Shown: one piece after another, positions 1-5,852 of the stretch
How the letters are laid out: the number at the start of each line of letters is the position of its first letter
How positions within the stretch are numbered: the stretch's first letter is position 1
NCBI GenBank assembly: GCA_947174035.1
Contig: CAMWHH010000049.1
Coordinates: forward strand, 1-5,852
Origin: an uncultured Mycoplasma sp.
Lineage (GTDB): Bacteria > Bacillota_I > Bacilli_A > Mycoplasmatales > Mycoplasmoidaceae
Direction: 5' to 3'
DNA length: 5,852 nt
Position numbers and translations under genes: made by a program
The notes under the pieces: model-generated
What the model was told of the DNA's origin: nothing
The model's database searches: none
The model's input: only the letters and a program-made list of their open reading frames with translations

Positions 1-9
1 GTGGAGGCT

Positions 10-39
10 AAAAAAAGAAATGAATTTAATCATTTCTTT
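10..39 (-). terminator. Rho-independent terminator of the acidic-protein gene
   Basis: A perfect 10-bp inverted repeat (14-23 with 30-39) encloses a 6-nt loop. Read on the minus strand, the hairpin is followed by a run of seven T (10-16). The stem begins inside the TAA stop codon (38-40) of the long minus-strand gene, so translation and transcription end almost together. The stem is AT-rich with only two G-C pairs, which is common in this kind of genome. Confidence 0.75.
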
Positions 40-2533
40 AATGAACATAACCATTTGAATTATTCAAATCTCTAAACATTGATTTTACTTTTGAAGTTTT
101 CTTTTCTAAGTTTTGTTTTCTTTGTTTTAATTTTTCTTTTTCGTGTTTTAATTCTGCTAAAAATCTTTGTAAATCATTAGTTATTTTCTTATCAACAACT
201 ATTTTACTATCAGAAATATCTGGTTCAAACTTATATTCTTCAGCTATATTATTATCACTTTTTACAACAGTTTTTTCTGTCATATCTTCATAATTAATGT
301 TTTCAACAGAAGGTTCAAAATTTACAAAAAAATCATTTGTATCTGTATTTTCATTGATGTTGTTGTCTACTACAATGCTTTCAACAATTGGGTTTTCTTC
401 ATTGTTTTCTGCAGGTAAAACAAATTCAGGTTCAGAATCATTAAAAATATCTGTAGTAAAATCTGCTTCAGGAGAAGATGTGTTTTCTTCACTTTTGAAA
501 AATTCTTTTACTTCTTTAGCTAATTCTAAATTCTCAGAATTATCAACTTCAACTTTATTAGTTTTAGGTAAAGATTCAGAAACTGACACAAATTCTGTTC
601 AGTTTTCCAAATTAGAATTTTCCTTAACAAAATCTTGAGTTTCATTATTTTCTAATGCAACTTCTTTAATTTGATCAAAAGAATTTTTATTTCAATCTAA
701 TTCACTTAAAGAATCTAAATTTTCAGTGATTGGTTCACTTGTAAAGTTAATTGCTTCAGTTATTTCTTCTAAATTAAAGTCATTGTTATTTTTAGATCAT
801 TCTTCTGCTTTTGATAAACTGTCTATATTTGCACTTGTTACATTTACTAAATCATCTGTTTTAGTTAAATTGCTAGAATCAAAACCTTGATTTTGATTTC
901 AATCTTCTGCTTTTAGTGATAGTAAATCACTGTTTAAATCTTGATCAAACTTAATTTCTTCAGTTTTTATTTCATCATCATTTTCACTAAATTTTAATAA
1001 CTCATCTAAATTAATTTCATTAGTTGAGAAAATGTCATCGTCTTTTTCGTTTTCTAATTCTGAAGATAATTTAACTTCTTCAAGTTCATTAGTTGTAATT
1101 TCAGTGAAAAAGTCTTCAAAATTAAATGGCTCATCACTAACATAATCTTCATCTTCAGATTCAGATTCAACATATTCTTTATTATCTACAAAAAGATTTT
1201 TATTTAATTCATCATTTGAAGATAAAATCTTTTCTAATTCTTCAGCAGTTATTAGATCTTTATCATTAATTGAATCTATTTCTGAACTTAAATCAAAATT
1301 ATCTTCATTACTTAAATTACTTAAATCTGAAAAAATTTGTTCATATTCGTTTTCATTTATTAAAGCATCCAAATCAACACTTTCAGTATTTGTGTCTTCT
1401 TCAAAAATACTTTCTACTGAATCCAGTTTATTTGTATTATCTAAATCAGTGCTAATGCTTTCAAATTCTGTAATAGCTTCATTGTCTGTAAAATTTGTTT
1501 CTTTTTTGTTGTTATCAGACATTTCCAAATCCCCTTCTGTTTTGTCTTCACAAACACACTCAAAATGGTGTGTGTTTTCTTCTTTATTTTCTTCTTCTAC
1601 TGAATTTAATATATCATTGTAATCAAAATCCTCTGAAAAATCTCATGAACATCCTTCACAATCTTGACAATCTTGTTCACTGCAACAAGAATTAACATCA
1701 GGTTCTGATTCAAAATTAAAAGTTTCATCAAAGGTATTTAAATCAGGTTCATCAGTAACTTTAAATTCAAAAGTGTCATTAATTATTTCATTATCTTTGT
1801 TAGGGTTTGGTTCAAAAAGAAAATTTTCATCATTTTTTGTTTCTTTTTCTTCATCAAAAAAATTGAAAAAATCTAAATTATTTGTGTTTTGATAACTTTT
1901 TGAATCTTTTTTAAAAATCTCATCAAGTTCTTCAGGAGAAATTCCTTTTGGTTTCAATTCAGTTTCTAATTCATCTGATACAAATTCTACTTTACCAAAT
2001 CCTGATTCATCTGATTCTGTTACTTTAAATTCTTTTACTTCAATGCTTGTAAGTGTTTCATTATCTAAAATATTATCATCTTCTTCTTTGCTATCTGCTT
2101 TTGAACAAAAACATTCATCACTACAACAAGACCCATCAGGTAAACACCCAGTATTTTCTGTATCTTCAAAAGAACCATTTAAATTTTCTTTTAAATCTGG
2201 TTCTTTAGGTGAAATTTCAAAAGGGTTTTTCTCAGTTGAAAAAATGTGATTTTCATCATAATAAAAATAAGTACCTGCAATGTAACACAACAAGGGAGTA
2301 TCAAAAATATTAGAGATTGCTTCAGAGAAAGATAAATAGTCAAATTTTTCTCCAAAAGTAATAAAAACGCACTTGTCATCTAAAAAGTCATAATCTTCTA
2401 AGCTAGATTCATCAAAAACACCAAAACTCTCAATTAAGTCTTTTTCCAAATATTCATTTAAAAGAGTATTTATTATTAATTGTAGAGTTTCAGTGTTTTT
2501 TACTTTAATTCATAATTTTTTAGTTACATTCAT
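38..2533 (-). CDS. Large acidic, Cys-rich, repeat-bearing protein of unknown function (831 aa)
   Basis: I do not recognise this protein. The frame is open from an in-frame TAA at 2555-2557 to the TAA at 38-40 when TGA is Trp (W8, W297, W545, W579, W614, W645). ATG at 2533 is the only ATG after the upstream stop that precedes the conserved-looking N-terminus, and it has a GGGGA ribosome-binding site 7 nt before it. Visible parts are: residues 1-105, a mixed helix/strand globular-looking domain with two Cys (55, 83); 106-335, an acidic linker with three Cys/His clusters (130-143, 283-295, 322-328); 336-780, a very Asp/Glu/Asn/Ser-rich, probably disordered stretch without Cys, containing a Trp-centred repeat (about 535-655); 781-825, a Lys-rich predicted coiled coil. 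No signal peptide or membrane segment is seen, so it is probably cytoplasmic. A scaffold, cytoskeletal or nucleic-acid-associated role is possible but is inference. The gene is monocistronic in view, divergent from the TIR-like gene. Confidence 0.9.
569..931 (-). repeat. Protein-level tandem repeat, about 34 aa, Trp-centred, four degenerate copies
   Basis: Within residues 535-655 of the acidic protein, Trp recurs at 545, 579, 614 and 645 (spacings 34, 35, 31). The first three copies share a core of the form DSLSxAE(E/D)W(N/S)xN followed by F(D/N): SLKAEDWNQNQGFD, SLSKAEEWSKNNNDFN and SLSELDWNKNSFDQ. The fourth, SNLENWTEF, is shorter and weaker. The copies have diverged at the nucleotide level, so this is an old protein repeat and not a recent DNA duplication. 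W297 (CSWDFSEDFD) may be a distant lone copy. Confidence 0.65.
1550..1687 (-). other. Cysteine/histidine clusters 2 and 3 of the acidic protein
   Basis: Residues 283-295 hold C283, C284, C289, C292 and C295 (CC-x4-C-x2-C-x2-C), beginning NSCCS much as cluster 1 begins GSCCS. About 30 residues later come H322, H323, C326 and C328 (HH-x2-C-x-C), with W297 between. Together with cluster 1 there are 12 Cys in about 200 residues, and none in the last 500. Zinc or iron-sulfur binding is an inference from spacing only. Confidence 0.55.
2105..2146 (-). other. Cysteine cluster 1 of the acidic protein
   Basis: Residues 130-143 contain C130, C136, C137, C141 and C143 in the pattern C-x5-CC-x3-C-x-C, around GSCCSDECFC. 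The surrounding linker is otherwise Cys-free and acidic. The density suggests a metal-binding or redox site, but I do not recognise a named family motif. Confidence 0.6.
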
Positions 2534-2560
2534 AAAATTTCCCCATAATCAAAGTTAAGG

Positions 2561-2580
2561 TTTATAAACAATTTGTCTAA
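2561..2580 (-). promoter_or_regulatory. Candidate promoter of the acidic-protein gene
   Basis: On the minus strand TATAAA (2566-2561) could be a -10 box about 28 nt before the ATG at 2533, leaving a short leader that still contains the GGGGA ribosome-binding site (2540-2544). TTAGACA lies 7 nt upstream of it, too close to be a normal -35 box. In such AT-rich DNA this call is weak. Confidence 0.3.
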
Positions 2581-2779
2581 TTTTAAATAAAAGACACTAT
2601 ATATAAAATTAAAACATAAAAAACAATAATAAAAAAGGGATAATTAAACCTTTTGTTGTGTACAAATAAAAAAATATATGGATAAAATAAATCAGTTAAT
2701 AGAAATTTTGATAATATAATTATTTATATGTGAAATTAAATATTTAGTTTTCAATTATAAATATTAGACATTACTAAAT

Positions 2780-2785
2780 TATAAT
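2780..2785 (+). promoter_or_regulatory. Candidate -10 box of the TIR-like gene
   Basis: A consensus TATAAT ends 34 nt before the ATG at 2820, which would give a leader of about 28 nt containing the weak AGGAT ribosome-binding site (2805-2809). No good -35 box sits 16-18 bp upstream; mollicute promoters often lack one. A second consensus TATAAT at 2715-2720 is an alternative. Confidence 0.35.
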
Positions 2786-2819
2786 AATACATGTAAAGAT
2801 AAACAGGATTTAAACAAAT

Positions 2820-3377
2820 ATGAAAAAAATTTATATAAGTTGTTATGAAAACAATGATTACAAATATAAAGATATTTTAATCAAAAGCAATGAGATAAGA
2901 GGTAATAAACTTTTTACTCTAGTTGAGTCAGATCCTGATTTAATTGAAAAGAATTTCTTGAGTAAAAAAGAAAACATAGTTCCATTTATCAAAAAAAATA
3001 TTTTAAAAACAACTGATGTTGTTATGTTTTTGATTAGTGATGAAACAAAAAAAAGAAGAGTGGTAGACTGAGAAGCAAGAGCTGCTATGACTAAATATGG
3101 TATTTTTGAAAAATGTGGAATTGTTATTGTCTATTTACCAGAAATAACAGAAAAATACGGAACCAAAATACCAAGATCTGTTTTACCAAACATTCTTAGA
3201 GAAAATGTTGAAAGTCCAGATGTATTTTTGGTTGAAACAACATGAGACAAAATCAAAAGAGATATCAATATTTTAGATAAACTTTTAAATACAGCTTATG
3301 CATATAGCAAGATGTCAAAGTATCAATTAGATTCTCCTTTAGAAATTGAGAATATGAAAAATTATCCAATTAATTAA
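2820..3377 (+). CDS. TIR-like domain protein of the MTH538/DUF1863/ThsB type (185 aa)
   Basis: The frame starts at ATG 2820, preceded by an in-frame TAA (2811-2813) and a weak AGGAT site 10 nt upstream, and ends at TAA 3375-3377. It needs TGA read as Trp at W84 and W142. The N-terminal strand (KKIYISCYENNDYKYKD) matches the first strand of TIR-like folds. Residues 58-90 (FIKKNILKTTDVVMFLIS, then ET-x2-RR-VVDWEARAAM) match the most typical block of this family: a hydrophobic strand, then R-x-VDWE on the next helix. E85 falls where TIR NADases carry their conserved Glu. A further strand follows (GIVIVYLPEI), and the C-terminus (YQLDSPLE) resembles the ending I recall for Firmicutes relatives. 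The family is known from the Thoeris ThsB subunit, which makes an NAD-derived signal, but many members are uncharacterised. No ThsA-like effector is in the window, so a defence role is inference. The protein is cytoplasmic; no signal or membrane segment is seen. Confidence 0.85.
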
Positions 3378-3384
3378 TTCAATT

Positions 3385-3436
3385 AAAAAAGAAGTACAGT
3401 TATAAATAAAATTTATCTATAAGTACTTCTTTTTTT
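3385..3436. terminator. Bidirectional terminator between converging genes
   Basis: A perfect 13-bp inverted repeat (3385-3397 with 3423-3435) has AAAAAAGAAGTAC on one side and its complement on the other. The A run becomes a T run in either reading direction, so the same hairpin can stop the TIR-like gene from the left and pheT from the right. Inside the loop TTATA (3400-3404) can extend the stem with TATAA (3418-3422), or ATAAAT (3402-3407) can pair with ATTTAT (3411-3416). It lies 7 nt after the TIR-like stop and 18 nt after the pheT stop. Confidence 0.85.
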
Positions 3437-3454
3437 CACAAATAAAACAATGAT

Positions 3455-5842
3455 TTATCTTCTTATTTCAGCACCTGCATTTTCAAAATCTTTTATCATT
3501 GCTTCAAAAATTTCATTAATCTCAGAATTTTCTATCTTTGTAAGCGCTTTCTCATTGATATCAAAAGCAAAAGTATAAGAAATATTTTCGTCTTTCATAA
3601 AAACTGATTCCACATTATAAGAATTTATTTTTTTTAAGACATTTAAATAATGTTTAAAAATTGAATCATATTTTTTATAACTATCTTCTTTACTAATAAT
3701 TAAGGTTAAAAATCTTGTAATGTTATGAGATTTTTTTTCTTCAGCAACAAAAACAGATTTATACATTTTCTTGTCTACTAATTCATTAATAATTATTTCA
3801 AAAAAGTAAACTGGTAGTTCTGAGCTAATTTTAAAATCATTTAAAACATCTGGGTTTATTTGTCCTGCAAAACCTACACTTTTTTTGTTAATAAAAATTT
3901 CAAATCCATTGTTGATTAAAACAAAAGAAACATCAGGATTAATGTTTTTTATTAAATCAAAATTGTAATCTACTCCATATAAATTTAATAGATCAGTTAG
4001 AATTGATTTCAACAACAAAAAGTCTACTTTTATTTTTGAATTATTAATTTTGTTATTGAATAAATCTGCAGAAAGTGTCAAACATAAATGTTGGTTTCAA
4101 CTGTTATCATAACTTAATCCCTGAATTTCAAAAATATTAATCATTGAATTTTTTCTTGCATAATTGTTTGAAATTATTTCCAAATGTTGCTGAATTAAAT
4201 TATTTCTAAAAAATTCTCTTTCTTTGGAAATAGGATTAATTATCTTAATTGGGTTTTTTACTTTAAATAAATTAAATTTTTTATTGTTATCTGATGATGT
4301 TAAATTAAATGATTTAACTAAACTAAATCCTTTATTAATAAAATACTTTTGTAAAAAAACTCTATTTTCTTCAAAATAATCAAAATTAAAATCAATAATT
4401 GAATCTAATATTGGAGAACCAGGTAGTTTGTTTACATCAATTTTTTTTGCTAATTCTTCAACAATGTCATAAATTGTTTCTAAATCTTCTCTATAAACTG
4501 GAACAGTTATTTTGCTGCCATCAATTTTGAAACCCATTAATTTTAAAGTTTTTGTAATTTCACCTTTTGGAAAACTAGCACCTAAAAGTTCCATAATTAT
4601 TTTTTCATCATAATCAATTGAAATTTGTTTTGGTTTTAAACCCACTAAGTTAATACCATCAATTTCAAACTTATTTTCAATTAATAAACTAATTAAAAAA
4701 TCTGTTGATTTATAAGTAATTCACAAAGGAATTTTTTTTGAACTTAAAACCGAAGCATCAGTTTTGATATTAAATTTATCAGCTGTTTTTCTAACTAGTA
4801 AATTATCAAAATTAGCAACTTCAAAAACAACATTTTTTGTATTACTACTAATCGAATATTTTTCTATTCCTATAATTCCAGCTAAAGAAGTTACTTCATT
4901 TTTTGACATCACACAAACTGTTTCATTTTTTTCTAATGTGTATTCTTTTTTGTTTAGTGGAATAACTTTTGTTTTTTCTTTGTTTAAAAATACACTTAAT
5001 TCATTATTTAATGTATCTTTATCATAACCATGACTTGGTGAACTTGTAATAATAGTATTTAAGTTGGTTAAATCCACTATATTATTGATTGGAGTAATTC
5101 CTGAGTTTAATAATCAACTTTTTACTTTTCAACTTGATGGTTTAATAACAACATTTTTAACACTAATTGCACTAAAAAATGAACATACATTTTTATCAAT
5201 TGTGATTTTAAAATTATTTTTTTTAACTTTATCTAAATTTTTTAAAGAATAATCTAATTTAACATTTGGAAAATAAACAGATATTAAATCATAAGCAATA
5301 GCCAAAACACCATTTAAGTCATTCCTGTTTGATGGAACTGAAAGATCAAAAATTTCATCATCCATTCCAACATATTTTAAAGGATTTTCATCATCAATTT
5401 TAGCACTGTTATCTAACTCAATTATATTATCAATTTCTTCTGTTCCACAATATTCAATTCTTGATGTTAATTCACTATAAGCACAAATCATTCCATTAGA
5501 TTTAACACCTAATAATTCTTTTGCTTCAATTATTCTTCCATCAAGCATTTTAGTACCAACTTGTGCAACAATAACTTTTAACTTTGGTTTAACATTTTTT
5601 GCACCACAAATAATTGTGTGTAATTTATTTTTAAAAAAAACTTCACAAATATTTAATTTATTAGAATTTGGATGTTTTTTAACTTCTTTAATTTCACCAA
5701 CAATTAAATTTTTTGTTTCTTCAAATTTAAAAATTGATTCAACTTCTATTCCAATTGAATTTAACATTTCTTCTAATTTTTCATTGTTAATATTTTTGAA
5801 AATTGGGAACAAAGAATTTAACAAGTTTTTTGATAAAAGCAT
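3455..5842 (-). CDS. pheT: Phenylalanyl-tRNA synthetase beta subunit
   Basis: PheT pairs with PheS in an alpha2-beta2 enzyme that charges tRNA-Phe; beta binds tRNA and carries the proofreading domain. At 795 aa it has the usual bacterial length. TGA encodes W238, W243, W374 and W582. Domains in order: EMAP-like tRNA-binding domain about 45-150 (KHPNSNKLNIC, LLGVKSNGM); B1 core motif SNRNDLNG at 171-178; B3/B4 editing domain about 238-399 (GITPINNIVDLTN, PSHGYDKD, TDAS at 361-364); B5 about 400-475, where VPVYREDLETIYDIVEELAK keeps D453, D459, E462 and E463 at the spacing of the known Mg-binding residues; catalytic-like B6/B7 with NPISKE and FFRNNL; C-terminal anticodon-binding FDX-ACB about 705-795 ending GAEIRR. 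The RYERG-type motif that normally follows TDAS is missing. ATG 5842 gives a normal PheT N-terminus, though no clear ribosome-binding site is visible in the 10 bases left. TAG triplets just upstream suggest the end of pheS, probably co-transcribed. Confidence 0.97.
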
Positions 5843-5852
5843 ACTATCTATC

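Larger units (their letters stand above)
2534..2819. other. Divergent intergenic region with no gene
   Basis: These 286 bp separate two divergently transcribed genes. I see no ORF of note, no tRNA and no hairpin strong enough to call an RNA. The region is extremely AT-rich and carries candidate -10 boxes for both directions, a 10-bp perfect palindrome GTTTATAAAC (2560-2569), and the heptamer TTAGACA once in each orientation (2574-2580 minus, 2764-2770 plus), each shortly upstream of a candidate -10 box. Confidence 0.7.

Noticed and set aside
20..109. Short plus-strand ORF of 29 codons (code 4) preceded by a good GGAGG at 3-7, encoding a hydrophobic peptide
   Set aside because: It lies antisense over the terminator and end of the long gene, the spacing from GGAGG to ATG is long (12 nt), and the T-rich antisense of a Lys/Glu-rich gene naturally encodes hydrophobic residues.
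297..638. Plus-strand ORF of 113 codons rich in Ser, Phe and Leu
   Set aside because: It is the antisense shadow of the acidic coding region; its composition follows from the complement of GAA, AAA and TCA codons, and no ribosome-binding site was evident.
569..931. CRISPR-like or DNA tandem repeat
   Set aside because: The periodicity is at protein level only; the nucleotide copies differ too much and there are no uniform spacers.
2191..2379. Minus-strand ORF of 62 codons overlapping the acidic gene in another frame
   Set aside because: It lies wholly inside the conserved-looking N-terminal domain frame of the acidic protein and has no independent start signal.
38..2449. Three separate acidic proteins or a decayed pseudogene
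   Set aside because: The apparent breaks (1643-1645, 899-901, 797-799, 692-694, 599-601) are all in-frame TGA, read as Trp here; no TAA or TAG interrupts the frame.
2581..2760. Replication origin or DnaA-box region because of extreme AT content
   Set aside because: I saw no convincing TTATCCACA-type boxes and no dnaA or dnaN nearby; ordinary AT-rich intergenic DNA explains it.
3455..5842. Fragmented pheT pseudogene
   Set aside because: All internal stops are TGA, the domain order is complete, and the length of 795 aa is normal.

Overview
The window reads as chromosome of a mollicute (Mycoplasma/Spiroplasma type). It is strongly AT-rich, and three long reading frames become intact only when TGA is read as tryptophan (genetic code 4). 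All 12 tryptophans in the three proteins are encoded by TGA and none by TGG. With the standard code the genes would look like strings of fragments; none is really broken. The sequence does not let me name the species.

Layout, left to right: (1) a rho-independent terminator (10-39) closing (2) a large minus-strand gene (2533-38, 831 aa). It encodes an unrecognised, very acidic, mostly disordered-looking protein with a small N-terminal domain, three Cys/His clusters, a set of about 34-residue Trp-centred repeats and a basic C-terminal coiled coil. (3) A 286-bp divergent intergenic region with candidate promoters for both flanking genes. (4) A plus-strand gene (2820-3377, 185 aa) for a TIR-like protein of the MTH538/DUF1863/ThsB type. 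(5) A strong hairpin flanked by A and T runs (3385-3436) that can terminate both converging genes. (6) pheT on the minus strand (5842-3455, 795 aa), the beta subunit of phenylalanyl-tRNA synthetase, complete and with a partly degenerate editing-domain motif. pheS probably lies just beyond the right edge.

pheT is housekeeping. The interest lies in the other two genes, which are transcribed divergently from one short region. The TIR-like family includes the NAD-consuming signal-producing subunit of Thoeris anti-phage defence, but no ThsA-like effector is visible here. The acidic Cys-rich protein is not one I recognise. A functional link between the two is only a hypothesis from their arrangement.
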